NCBI GenBank assembly: GCA_008360955.1
Contig: LUCM01006847.1
Span: 4,006 to 68,005 of the forward strand
Direction of reading: 5' to 3'
Length of the DNA: 64,000 nt
Source: Fasciolopsis buskii
Taxonomy: Eukaryota; Platyhelminthes; Trematoda; Plagiorchiida; Fasciolidae
Part shown: one piece after another, positions 24,401 to 35,580 of the stretch
Position numbering within the stretch: position 1 is the stretch's first letter
How the letters are laid out: the number at the start of each line of letters is the position of its first letter
Notes under the pieces: model-generated
Databases searched by the model: none
Told to the model about the DNA's origin: nothing
The model's input: the letters and a program-made list of their open reading frames with translations, nothing else
Translations under genes and position numbers: made by a program

Positions 24401-24759
24401 AACTCATTTATTGGTCCAAAATTAGGGTGAATGGTTGGTACCCCACTCTGCTTCCGGACTTGTAGTCACTAAAGCCCTTTAGCCCGTGTGTCATTCATCC
24501 AAGTGCAAACGAGCTTGTCAGGCGATCCAGTTTCCCAATCATCATTCGTCCTCACCGTCGCGCGGCTCCACGGACCTAAACAAACAGACTTACATTTCTG
24601 GGACCTCAACTTACGGGGTACAGTCGATGTTGTGGACGTGCTGCAACGGAACGGAATGTAATTTAACAACAGGCAATGAGTACTTCTTAGTGGACAGCTG
24701 TCGGCTGCCATGGATGAACAACCTGCGGTGTAAACTCGACCTTTGAGCATCAGCATACT
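21444..24759. other. Part of a dvl intron, no gene recognised
   Basis: No exon, RNA gene or mobile-element motif that I can support. Open frames of up to about 90 codons near 22.0-23.3 kb look like chance. Confidence 0.5.
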
Positions 24760-25317
24760 CATAATCGATCACCGTTAGATAGCAGGGCACACCCATTGAC
24801 CGCTAACTGTTCACGGCTCGCTGGCATATCCTTCAGTGTCTCCAACCAGCTAGCTGACGGGTCTTTCGGACCCCAACAACGAAGACGTAAGACACCTACC
24901 AAACCCAAGTTTGCTGCGCGTTTCCTCCTTCCAAGTTGCCACGTCATCGACTGGCCACTATAAGGCTTCTTCCAATCCGCGAGAAGAACGTCAAATAGGG
25001 CACAGTATGGTAGATTCGTGTTCGCCATATGCAACATGTGACCCAACCAGCGCAGTCTAGTAAGCTTTATACGCTGAGATGAAGTGTCCTCAAAATCGGC
25101 AACTAATACTAAACTCGTGGCCTCTACATTACCCATCCGACCACTCCAAACAATCCCAGCGATACTAACTAGACATCAGTGATCGAAAACCTCTAAGCGA
25201 CGAACATCCACAACACACACTATGTCTCGAAACCATACCACAGGACTGAGCGCACTGCAACACACTACACATGACCTTCTGACTTCAAAGAAATATCAGG
25301 CCAACGCCACAAGTGCT
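24760..25317 (-). mobile_element. RTE-like C-terminal fragment
   Basis: On the minus strand the peptide reads VRRLEVFDH, then after a break MGNVEATSLVL, IKLTRLRWLGHMLHMAN and WGPKDPSASWLETLKDM. These are the conserved tail motifs of this RTE family (RLRWLGHVLRM, GWGPKDxSxxWLETLKDM), best matched by the copy at 51.5 kb. The upstream 327 bp (24991-25317) also occur, apparently without change, at 35579-35905. Confidence 0.85.
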
Positions 25318-25776
25318 AGTGCTTTGTGCACTAGTAAGCTACTCTCCTTAAAAAGCACATCACAACCTTCCTGCGATGCCTTCTGAAAAGGAATTACAAT
25401 GAGTCCACGCCCCAGTGAGCACAAACGGGATAGACCTAACCTATTCCCTTCGCAGTAATATTTGCCCTTAAGCAAAGGAATTGGTGGTGCAATCCAAATC
25501 GAAATCACCAATAAGTTTGTTTGCAGAAAATGGCCGCTAATCGAGAATGCGTTCTTGAGAGAGAGTAGTGCGATGTGTGAAAAACGATTTTTTCAACCTA
25601 ATCCCAATTTCAGGCGCAAAACGAGGACGATGCCTATTCTGCTTATGTTAGGTATTTAAATTACGTATACCGATATTATAGATACCGAATAGACTACAGA
25701 TAAAGAAATTTCATTTGATTAACTGTGGACATTCTACAATTGGTGAGAATGATGCATAATATAAGAACCAACTTAC

Positions 25777-26008
25777 CGACTTGAATCGTCCTCTGAATCG
25801 AAGAAACTGGTGGATTCCAAATCTGAGCTGAGCATGGAAGAGGGGGTTTCGTAAGTTCCGGATCCTGGGGGGCCACCGGAACTACCGCATATTCGGTGAT
25901 GATAATGTCGATGCCGGTAGTAAGCGGCCGAACCAGGTTGACCGCCGTTATAATGAGAGTTATGATGTGCACAGTGATTCCCACTTGAAGCAAAATGATG
26001 TCGGGCAC
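25777..26008 (-). CDS. dvl: Dishevelled exon: His-rich spacer and acidic SELESTS motif
   Basis: A 232-base exon running from an acceptor (ttctgtccag) to the donor GTAAGTTGG. The C-terminal part, SSMLSSDLESTSFFDSEDDSSR, split here as SSMLSSDLESTS and FFDSEDDSSR, aligns with vertebrate Dvl (STLMTSELESTSxxDSDEEDTMSR), the spacer just before the basic patch. The N-terminal two-thirds are unusual: many His and Tyr (for example YYRHRHYHHR) and Gly/Ser runs, with no counterpart I know in vertebrate Dvl. The exon begins with two bases of a split codon and ends with two bases (CG) of the Arg completed by the next exon. Confidence 0.9.
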
Positions 26009-27064
26009 CTGGACAGAAGACGAAATGATAATGAAAACGGGATATTTCGGTGGAAGTTAACGTTCTTATATAATTATAATTATTTCGACTTCTTCCCCGT
26101 TCATGACAGCCTTATGTGTACAACTGAAATGTCTTACTCCACTGAATAACTACCCGGGAAAAAGGTCAATCTTTGAGACCGGAACTTCAGCTGTATATCA
26201 GCTACAGCCTACAAGTCCTTGAATTAAATATCTTACGAAATCGATCTGAAATGAGAACAATATCATTGGCTTGATTCAAACCCACGAGGATGTTGACATA
26301 TTGAAAGGAAGGTGAAGACAGATGAATACTGTCAAATGGGATGTCAGGCGATTGAGAATTTAGTTTATCTGTCTTCTCTGTTCCTCGATAACCGTTTGTG
26401 GGATGTTATCCGTGCCATTCGTGAATCCGGCTCATCTCATAGCGGAGGCTGGACAGGTAGAGACAACGAACCAGGACGTGATGCAGTGTAATGAGTTTAG
26501 AGACGTAGATACATTTTTCGTCATCCGCTAAACGTCTGTGGGGACTGATTACGCTAACCCGCGTTTTGATGAATAACTAACGAGAATCCGTATTGGTTTA
26601 CGCACAGCATATAGCACATGCACCACTGACTTCAACAACGAATCACGTATAATAAATTAGTTAAGCAGTAGGATCCATCAATTGAAAATAGGACAAAATA
26701 TGATAACGAAAGGACAAAAATGCGTGACACTAAACAAACTTCTCGTTGTCTGGTCAGCAAAGTAGTCACAATCCTCTAGATTGAAGGAAGATAGCGAACG
26801 GCCCCAGAGGGGGAAAAACTTATATTTTCTAAAAGAGACTCAGTCATGCCATGGGATGGCGAATATAGCAAGTCAGAAGGTGATGGCCAACTTCGAATGC
26901 TAACTAACTCTTTTGCAAAAAACGATTTACACCTAAACACGCAATCGGAAAGAGCTACCCCGGTGCGTGCAGCGGAGCCGTCTTGGTGACCTAAGGTAAA
27001 GACAACTCGACTTCAAAAACCTACTTTGAAGGATTTTCAAGAGCATAACAATGATTTTATATAC
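26009..27064. other. Part of a dvl intron, nothing recognised
   Basis: Single-copy-looking sequence with no exon or repeat that I can support. Confidence 0.5.
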
Positions 27065-27101
<37 letters not shown>

Positions 27102-27102
27102 A
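27065..27102. repeat. (TA)n(GA)n microsatellite, left of the Penelope-like element
   Basis: A TA tract runs directly into a GA tract. The same compound order, in the same orientation, is found at 27870-27922 on the other side of the Penelope-like coding region. Confidence 0.95.
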
Positions 27103-27120
27103 TGGAGAAGGCGTACACCG

Positions 27121-27176
27121 AGTTAATACGTTTATCGTGACGTTTCGATCCAAACTAGGACTCGTTGTCAAACGTG
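27121..27176 (-). ncRNA. Hammerhead-like motif at the end of the Penelope-like element
   Basis: On the minus strand ACGTTT and AAACGT can form stem I. Between them are GAGTCC, a TAGTTT loop, GGAT and CGAAAC, resembling core strand, stem II and the GAAA strand. The first core strand is not canonical: extra bases sit where CUGAUGA is expected. Penelope-like elements are known to carry hammerheads in their terminal regions, so position and partial fold agree, but activity is doubtful. Confidence 0.35.
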
Positions 27177-27857
27177 AATGAGTGATTGAATGGGATCGCT
27201 AGTTCCGTTCGTTTTGTGCATTGTCCGTCTGTTTGTCTCTCTATTCTGCATCCGGGTCTTGTTAAGATGACGTAATGTTTGTGGACGTAGGATGCGTTCG
27301 ACCGCTTCGGATGCTCCCCGTATGTATGGAAGTACCACGATCGATCTGGTCCTCTTAGTGTTTGCCCTCTGCCTTCTGCGAATAAAAGCGTTGATGAAAG
27401 ACTTTGGATATCCATTGACCGCAAATAACCTGAACAACCTAGATTGCTCTTGTTCCCGTAGGTGCTGTGTACTGCAGTGTGTGTCGGCTCGATGGAACAG
27501 GGTACGCACACAGCTCTTTAGGTGGCAGGTTGGATGATTGCTTTTGAAATTGGGTATGCGGTCCGTCGTCGTCGGTTTTCTGTAGACGGTTTTCTCTATG
27601 CTCCCGTTTGGTTGCCTCATAATTAGTACGTCGAGAAACGGTAGAGCCGAGTCTTTTTCCTCCTCCTTGGTGAATTTGATGCTGGGCACCATCGCGTTTA
27701 GGTGTTGATGAAATTGATCCATTTCTGTTTTTTCTAACACAACAAATGTATCATCAACATATCGGATCCATAAGCGTGGGCGGTTTGTTTCGAATGCCTT
27801 TGTCTCGAATTGTTTCATGGTTGCATCTGCTAACAAGCCTGATAGTGGTGATCCCAT
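27168..27857 (-). mobile_element. Penelope-like element, reverse transcriptase fragment
   Basis: A 229-codon open frame. It begins MGSPLSGLLADATMKQFE, the conserved block upstream of the catalytic site, then RLWIRYVDDTFVV with the YVDD catalytic pair, then FHQHLNAMVPSIKFT and LPFLDVLIMRQPNGS, then VYRKPTTTDRIPNF. This order is diagnostic of Penelope-like elements, not of RTE. The N-terminal third of the reverse transcriptase is absent at 27857. The downstream GIY-YIG endonuclease is also lost; the frame stops soon after SIVVLPYIRGASEAVERIL. Both ends lie next to (TA)n(GA)n tracts. It has no stops over this span, so it is younger than most RTE copies here. Confidence 0.92.
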
Positions 27858-27867
27858 GGGCGTTCCT

Positions 27868-27869
<2 letters not shown>

Positions 27870-27922
<53 letters not shown>
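27870..27922. repeat. (TA)n(GA)n microsatellite, right of the Penelope-like element
   Basis: About 30 bp of TA followed by about 23 bp of GA, in the same order and orientation as the tract at 27065-27102. Confidence 0.95.
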
Positions 27923-27949
27923 GATCGTGACATATGCACTAAGATGTCT

Positions 27950-29860
27950 ATGTGATTTGGTGGGCGCCCGAAACGCACGTTACAATGCCGGTTAGATTTC
28001 GACAATCTAATTGCTACCACTCGCCTACCAGTCTTTCGAAACGCTCTGGCTGGAAGGGTAGGATTACTTCCGTTTCACAACATCAAGGAACACTGGTCGT
28101 CAATCAAGAATGCCTTGCAAGCTGCTGGTTTAGAGTGGCCTGATCCATCCCATCATGACAGTCTGGATATATCCTGAATCTTTGCCTTTCTCGATACAGG
28201 CCAGTCCATTCCAGCTGGTAGCGAATGTAATGAAGCACCGTTTGCAACGAAATGTGACATCAACCCAAGCTTGTGTAGCGATCGCCAGATCTGGTGGTCT
28301 CAACTAGGTTTGAAGATGGAATATGCTACCACCATAGGAAATTCCCGCAACCAGGTTCACCGTATACGAGCTACCGGCTGGAAAACAATTGCTGTGAGCG
28401 AAATGATCTGTGAAGCTGACGGCTCACCTAACCACAACGACCAGTGACGTCTTGCACCCAGGGTGGAGCAGTTTCAGGCACAATCTAGTTGACCCTCGGC
28501 ATCCGCTTCTCCTGCAGCTAGTCCAACAGGCACACTGTGGCCAGTTACACCAGATGCACCTACGGAGACCGAAATCCTCCAAAAAATCCAAGCATTCGGA
28601 CGCAATAAGGCGCCAAGCTCAAATGGACTTTGTCCAGCCCCACTTAAAGGTGGAGGAATGGAACTGGTTAGAAAAATTCACCGTTGTTCTCGAAGATCTG
28701 CGAGAAAGTCTTTTCTGCGTAAGAAAAGCCGGATATTGTCCGAATCTGCAAAAACCGCCTGCGAAATGAATGCGCCAACCGTAGGGATGTCAGCCTTTCC
28801 CAACTGCGTCAAAGCTGCCTTCATCCGTCATTCTTCGCAGGATGTATAACACGTGAGAAACAGTTCAGGTTTCGGGCTGCTTGTGAATGCATCAACCAAA
28901 TCTTCACTCGCCGACAGCTGTTACAGCACCGAAGATCAAAGATTATCGCGTACATAGACATTCATGCAGCCACTGACTTCGTTTATGGGTCTGCACTGTG
29001 GCACTGTCTGTTGAGGAATGAAGAACCTGAAAAGTATGTGTCGGTCCTCAAGGAATTGTACAATCATAAGTCAGGTCGGGTTGGGATTTATGACCAGCTT
29101 TCGCCACCTTTCATCGTCCCCAATGGAGTAAGGCAGAGCTGCCAATTTCTACTCAACTTTGTAACAGATGTTCTACAGCATATTTCACCTCAAAGGGATC
29201 AGAGTTTTGGACTAAGAGTATGCCGATGAGATCGTCTTCCTTAGTGACAATAAGCGAACAATTCATTGGGCACTGGATCGCTTGGCGATTGAGGTCTCTT
29301 GATACGGTATGTACTTTGCACCTTCAAAATTCAAGGCGTTTATTCGAGAATGTCAGTAGCCCAGGCATGTACCAACCGTTTTAGGCAATCGGTTAGAAGT
29401 ATTCAATAATTTCAAGTACCTGGATAGTCTGATCACATCTGGCAGAGGTGTTTGAGAGGAGGTAACTTCACGAACTGCGAAATCCAAAGCAGCTTTTGCA
29501 AACATACGACAATTGTGGTGCCCCATGACATCCGGCGTTCCGTCAAGAGAAGGGTGTACAATGCCACGGTTCGTAGTGTTCTGGTTTATGGTTGCAAGGC
29601 TTGGTCTACCCCTGCCGAGAATGCTCGACGACTTTCTGTTTTCGATTACTGATATCTCCAAAGCATTTCTCGAAAGTGGTGGGAACATCGGGTGAGCAAT
29701 GACAAGACAGACAGACAGTGCAGACAGTCGTCTTTTGATTCAGATAATCGCCATCGGTGGTTTGGACGTGTCTGCCTTTTCGTGCTCATTTCACACGTTC
29801 TGAGCAAGACTGGGAGACGCGACGTAGTGGTCAGTCTGTAACTTGGTGTAGAGGTATGCA
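27950..29860 (+). mobile_element. RTE-like retrotransposon copy, linker through C-terminus
   Basis: One plus-strand copy with several frameshifts. It runs LPVFRNALAGRVGLLPF (linker start), AVSEMICEADGSPNHN, then PTETEILQKIQAFGRNKAPS, then FRAACECINQIFTRRQLLQ. The palm-A region reads AYIDIHAATDFVYGSALW, and EPEKYVSVLKELYNHKSGRV follows, then GVRQSCQFLLNFV. After a degraded catalytic region it continues through VRSVLVYGCKAWSTPAENA. The endonuclease is absent. The last part (29388 on) lies in the right arm of the inverted repeat, and the element reads straight through the arm boundary. Confidence 0.87.
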
Positions 29861-30027
29861 TAAGTTAGTTTCGGTTATGGCCTCAGTTGGTGCTTCCCGT
29901 GTTGGTAGTTGAGGCCCACGAGATGAGGATTGATGTTGGTTATAGACGCTGAGAGTCATGGTTCAGAACCGAATTCATGGGCGCAAATTCTGTGTGGCGT
30001 GTCAGCAAAACACATCTTCCTTATCCG

Positions 30028-30075
<48 letters not shown>

Positions 30076-30319
30076 ATCTTCAAGATTACTCTTCAGAACT
30101 TGTTCTTTCTTCAACTATCGCACCGCTTAACGTCCCTCATTCTAGAACCGAAACTAAATTCTTCAATAACTTAAAAATGCATCGTTAAATAATATACAAC
30201 TTTTGCTTAAAGGGGCAAATGAACAACTTATTCAACGTAAGATATTCTAATTTACCTGAACATGAAGCTTAAAACGAAGGTTATTTGGATGCGGCTCGTT
30301 AAAGGTTCTTAGTGCTTTC

Positions 30320-31660
30320 GTGATGATGGAGCCTAGCACAAACGGACGAAAAGGTGTTTCCTACCATATAGTAAACGACAGCTCAAGAATTTTAGGGGCC
30401 CACAAATTTGGATTTTCTGTGGCAAATCTTGCTGATGGATTTAACGTAAACAGGAGGAGGAGAGCCCTCAGGAAAACGGCTTGTGGAGCTCAGAAGCCCA
30501 TAGCCACCAAATATGAGAACAAATTAATCGATATCACTCCAAAAAGACAGAGTTGAAAGTCTTTATTTGCGATAAAGAACCGATATGCCGAATTGTTCTT
30601 AGTCCCTTCTGTGCACAAGAATGAGGGAATTCGAACTGCGGCAAATATCACCTGATATGAAGTCGGTGTTGAAAGTGTGACACAGGAAGGTGCGTCTCGA
30701 CTTTGCCCGGGAATTTCAATCTCGCCGTGCATCCCTTGGAGGTCTGTTTTCATACTGGAAAAGGTATATTCTGTGATGAGTTTTGGAAAGTTCACAAAAA
30801 AGTCATTTGTGGAAGGAACTTCCCCAAAAGACTTGTCTCATCCGTCCAAAAAAATCCTCCTCTATTTGTCCCTCTTTTGCAGTTCGATGTCTCCGGAATT
30901 CAATGAACGCATGTCTTCTGGGACGGAGCTCCATATAACGTTNGGCTTGTGGAGCTCAGAAGCCCATAGCCACCAAATATGAGAACAAATTAATCGATAT
31001 CACTCCAAAAAGACAGAGTTGAAAGTCTTTATTTGCGATAAAGAACCGATATGCCGAATTGTTCTTAGTCCCTTCTGTGCACAAGAATGAGGGAATTCGA
31101 ACTGCGGCAAATATCACCTGATATGAAGTCGGTGTTGAAAGTGTGACACAGGAAGGTGCGTCTCGACTTTGCCCGGGAATTTCAATCTCGCCGTGCATCC
31201 CTTGGAGGTCTGTTTTCATACTGGAAAAGGTATATTCTGTGATGAGTTTTGGAAAGTTCACAAAAAAGTCATTTGTGGAAGGAACTTCCCCAAAAGACTT
31301 GTCTCATCCGTCCAAAAAAATCCTCCTCTATTTGTCCCTCTTTTGCAGTTCGATGTCTCCGGAATTCAATGAACGCATGTCTTCTGGGACGGAGCTCCAT
31401 ATAACGTTTCACGAGAGCTTAGCAAATATAATAACTCAAGAGTATTGGTTTAAATGTTATTTCGTGTAAGGTGATTGAACGACCTCAAGGCTCCAAAGTT
31501 CAATCGATTCAGCAGTCCCCAATAGTCCAGATTTTGACATTATTGAAAAGCAATTTTCCGTTATGAAAAAAGAGTCCATGAACTATCTCTGCACGAAACT
31601 GGTGAACTCCATGCCAAAAAGATTGGAAAAAGTACTCAAAAAACGAAGGAAGAACTATTT
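30320..31660 (+). mobile_element. Tc1/mariner-like transposase relic (right copy)
   Basis: Inverted copy of 545-1419, with an additional 466 bp from the N join at 30943. The same broken blocks are present on the plus strand: an N-terminal RRRRALRKTACG region, FWDGAPYNVSR, NSPDFDIIEKQFSV and LVNSMPKRLEKVLKK. Too many frameshifts for a functional transposase. Confidence 0.6.
30478..31408. other. 465-bp tandem duplication joined by a single N (assembly seam)
   Basis: Bases 30478-30942 and 30944-31408 read the same at an offset of 466, with an N at 30943. The left arm of the inverted repeat has this segment once. Unmerged contig overlap is the simplest explanation. Confidence 0.88.
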
Positions 31661-33714
31661 ATTATTAGTAAAAAAGAACACCACAACTCCCAAATTACCC
31701 ATATGACTTTGGTGTAAATAAATCCTTTCTTTTTCACTTGCGACCTTTTGAACATAGATGACAGAGGTCGAGTAATTGTTGCAAAACCGTGATCTCTGAT
31801 GGATTCTCGTCATACTTTGTAGCTGAATGCGTTCTGATCACACGAGTTGGTGTTCTAAATCTTCGGTACTCCTCGCTGAAATTATAAATGTAAGCGTCTC
31901 TACCTAACGCAATGAACGACGAAGAAAATTGTTGACTAGGAGTATGCTGCATGAGTATCGGCAACACCTGTACATGTATATATGTGTATGTGTGTGTATG
32001 TGTATGTATATGTATATGTATATATGTAATTAATTTATCAGATGCAGGCTGGCAATATAATGAAGAATAAATGAGGAGACGAAATCATGCATACTCAGTC
32101 AGATGAACAGTTTGTCCAGTGGAATGCGAAGTGGACATGAACGCAGAGAGGACCAGTAAGGAGGATAAGCAAATAAAATTCATTGCCCACTATTTCCTGT
32201 TTTTCGCACACACATGCACACGCAAAAAGAGGCATACTCAAAGGGAGAAAGATGTAAACACGAGAAAGTGTTGCAATAAAATCGTTAGACTGACCGGATT
32301 TGTAGTTGTGAAAGCTGCGTAGCGGGGCGATATGATCTGGAAAAAAGAAGGGGAGGTAACACAATGAAATCAGACAGCAATTGGGCGATCCGAACGTCAA
32401 AGTTCCCGTTTGACATGCACATCAGCATTGGTGGTGCTATAATAATTAATTCATTCCAACTACATAGAATCGTAGACAATTAAAAGACCTTTACCATGGC
32501 AGGAGGATGATAAATTTTACCGACGGATATCTAATGTTCCCTGTATAACGGAAGAGCGGTAATACCAGATGGGTACGGACATAGCAGGAAAAGAGGAGAC
32601 AGAATAGATCTGACTACAGAAACATGCAACAGACTTCTCATTCTTGCGTAGAATTTCAACGGGTATGCTCGGTGATCTAAGGATTGTACTATCAATTCGA
32701 CAACGGGTTTTTGCTAGGTATCAAACGTATTTGCTGCCGCATCCGTAAATCCCAAGGGCATGAATTTTTGCAACTATGCTGGCTTGTCATAATGTGTCCG
32801 AATTTTTTGGCGTAACTTTAAAAACTGACATACAGATCATCACTTGCGTTGATTGCAATCGTTGCAGGCAAAATGGAGGGGAGTTTATTCTTCCACATGA
32901 CTTGTTATAGACCAGCCGAGTGAACAGAACATTGAGAGGATCGATATCGCCCATCAAACGACAAACATCAGGGTGTTTGGTGACTGACTGCGACCGATTT
33001 TTTCCAATTATGAAACTAAGGAAAACTAGGATGATATTCAGTAATTTACTGTTGTTATCATCGTGCTATAAGTATTTTCGTCTAATCGGATTGTAGAAGT
33101 ATTCTTCTTAATAATAAAGAACATAATATGCCGCAGTCAGTGGCATTCTTGCATTCGAAATCTTCTCCATATAAGCTTCTAAGTTGTTGGTTGTAGTTGA
33201 TCTTAAAATATTACTAGTTTAATTTTCTCTTTTGAATAGACAGTACTACGAGGGAGCAAACAGAACCAGCGCATGTTGATACAAAGTTAATGAGTTGAAG
33301 AAAAAACGGAATTATTCTGAACAGGAATACACTACAACTTACTGATTACCTTATGCTTACTATCTTGGACTGGCTTATTGTTTTTTTTCACCACGTTATG
33401 AACTTTTGTTGTTCACAACGGATATTCACGATTTGATTTATTACTTTCTACGAGATCATCTCCCAGCAAAATGCGATGTTATCCGCTATGCCGCATTTAT
33501 TACCTCGAATTCAGAAAATGGAGAGAAGCGCATGGTTTGCGTCAACGATAAAGCACTAAGGATATTGATAAGTGGGATAACAACAATATCATTTCAATCC
33601 AGTATAACTTAACAGCAACACGATTCATAACTAAGATCAACCGACTGCACCTCTATTTATGTCTGATGCCAAGTGTTCTCGAACCCCAACGGCAAGGATC
33701 ATTTGCTTTCCATG

Positions 33715-33861
33715 GTAGGAGCCAATTCGTTGTCGTCCGGCTCGTTGCCACGAATGAGCTAGTCACACATTATGCAGCTCTGTGTTACTCCGAGTTTCAG
33801 GGTCACCGTTGCTAGTCTCCCCTTCCCGTGTAATGGGCCCTAGCAGTTATGCGGCATGCTC
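33715..33861. repeat. Dispersed 150-bp repeat, copy 2
   Basis: Shares tatgcagctctgtgttactc, cgagtttcagggtcac, taatgggccctag and gcggcatgctc with the copies at 20577 and 35123. The first third is more diverged. Confidence 0.6.
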
Positions 33862-34738
33862 TTTTTATTGTAGTTTTACTTGAAGCATGTAATGAAATTG
33901 TTAGCCTCTGTGCAGGGGCACAGTTGCCCAATTTGAAGGAATAACGCAGTAGTTACGCGACCGGGCACATCAGAATGTACATGAAATTGGGTTCAAGGTG
34001 AACTCGAAGGGCAATAACAAAACACCAATATCCAATTTCGCTAGGCACTTGATCACGACAAAACGCAAAGATCAGTACCTGCTTAAAATTTCCAACGACT
34101 AACACTGTTAATTTGAATGTTTTTACGCACTCGTGTGTCCCAAGTCCCCCGGGATACGCAAACCTAAGTGCAAATAGCTGATATGCTTTAACACCGAATG
34201 AGCCCGTAGGCATGGGAACATTTGGCAAAATGACTCCCACTCCGGTCATGCTAGGGTGGCAGCACATGACATATTAGTTCAAAGATTTCGCTCGTTTATG
34301 CGGAACACGGTAGATCTTATCATGGCCTAAAAATTGATCCCAGCCTGTGATTTTGTATGAACAACCTACTGAACCTCTGCCGTGGGCTAGTGGTGACGTG
34401 ACGATCAGCAAAGTTAAATCACATCATCTAGCGGCACGCTGACTGGCTTTTAACTGTGGATACAACCACCATGAACATGCAGATAATATCGTCGGCAAAG
34501 AGCATTCCTGACCGTCGTAGCTCGCTGAAACGCGACCTCGAAAAGGACCGGTGTCAGATCGGGTTAGGTTCTAATCACCCTGCAATCCCTTTCTCCCGTT
34601 CGTGTGGGGATCGGGAACAGTAGTGAGCCACGCACAGATGTGTATGTTAGTAATCAATATTCGTAATGCATCCGCGGGCGTCAGCAACCTTATTTGTTCC
34701 AATCACTGTTTGCTCAATTCGCCGTGAAGAATCATAGA

Positions 34739-34779
34739 AGCACTGTATAACTATTTCTTCCTGTTAGAACAATCCGACC
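34739..34779 (-). ncRNA. Degenerate hammerhead-like motif
   Basis: On the minus strand tcggattgttctaacaggaa, then gaaatagttatacagtgc, aligns with the motif at 11585-11629 (ctgatgattcctaacgagga, tgaaacagctgtacagtgc). The core strand and stem II are damaged; the GAAA and cagtgc parts survive. Similarity continues 3' of the motif (ttctatgattctt). Confidence 0.4.
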
Positions 34780-35122
34780 AAGCGTCGTGAAACCAGGACA
34801 CGAGGTGAACGATTGTGAGTTGTGCCACCGTAGAAGCAATGCGTCTCGGGCTGACCCTCAAATGTGTGCAAGCTTCCTACGGAAAAGACGATCGCCATCA
34901 GGGGTGATCGTTATGTTGACAGTCATTAGTGACCTTGTTAAGACGAATGACGAAAGAGCGTCACCTCATGCAGCAGAAGCAATGTTAAAGCACTGCGACA
35001 AACAGACGAGATGAACCCTTAGGATCCTTCATTCACTTTTAGTCGCCCAGTGGTGTTCACCTGAATTTAGCGTCTGCTAGTCTCAAAAGGTCAAAATCTC
35101 AAATCTGTCGGTCCCTCTGGTG

Positions 35123-35270
35123 GTAGACGGCAACTTGATGTCACTAGGTTTGTTATCATACATAACCTAGTAACTCTTATGCGGTTTTGTGGTACTCCAA
35201 GTTTCCGGTTTACGGGTCCCAGTTCCCTCTTTCCCATGCAGTGGGCCCCAGTGACTAATGAGACATGCTC
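35123..35270. repeat. Dispersed 150-bp repeat, copy 3
   Basis: Begins tagacggcaacttg like copy 1 and ends gcagtgggccccagtgacta...catgctc like copy 2. Same orientation as the others. Confidence 0.65.
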
Positions 35271-35519
35271 GTCCAACCACGCTCGGCATAAAAATACTGA
35301 TGAAACTTACCATACTGGCTAAACATGAGATGTGAAGAACTCAAACAATCAATATTCACGTACATAAAAAAGAAAACAGTGAATGACCGATCGACCACTG
35401 GAAATTAACTCCAAGTTTGTGACTGGACTTGCGCATTTCAAACATGAAGACAGACGTTAAATCTTAGAGTAACGAAAATAAGCCAAGGCAAACAAAGAAG
35501 AGAGAATAAAAGAATTATT

Positions 35520-35520
<1 letters not shown>

Positions 35521-35556
<36 letters not shown>

Positions 35557-35580
35557 ATATGAGAAGGCGCACACCAAGTC
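35521..35580. repeat. (TA)n tract followed by a Penelope-type end motif
   Basis: The TA tract (to about 35554) is followed by gagaaggcgcacaccaagt. The Penelope-like element has gagaaggcgtacaccgagt just after its own microsatellite (27105-27123). An RTE fragment begins immediately after. Confidence 0.6.

Larger units (their letters stand above)
29388..32204. repeat. Right arm of the 2.3-kb inverted repeat
   Basis: Reverse complement of 1-2341. Removing the 466-bp duplication at the N join leaves about 2351 bp, against 2341 bp in the left arm. The arms are about 27 kb apart, in two different parts of the dvl region. This arm is embedded in a continuous RTE copy, unlike the left arm. Confidence 0.93.
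32205..35520. other. Intronic stretch with few recognisable features
   Basis: Apart from two copies of the 150-bp dispersed repeat and a decayed hammerhead-like motif near 34.75 kb, I see no gene or element here. Confidence 0.5.
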
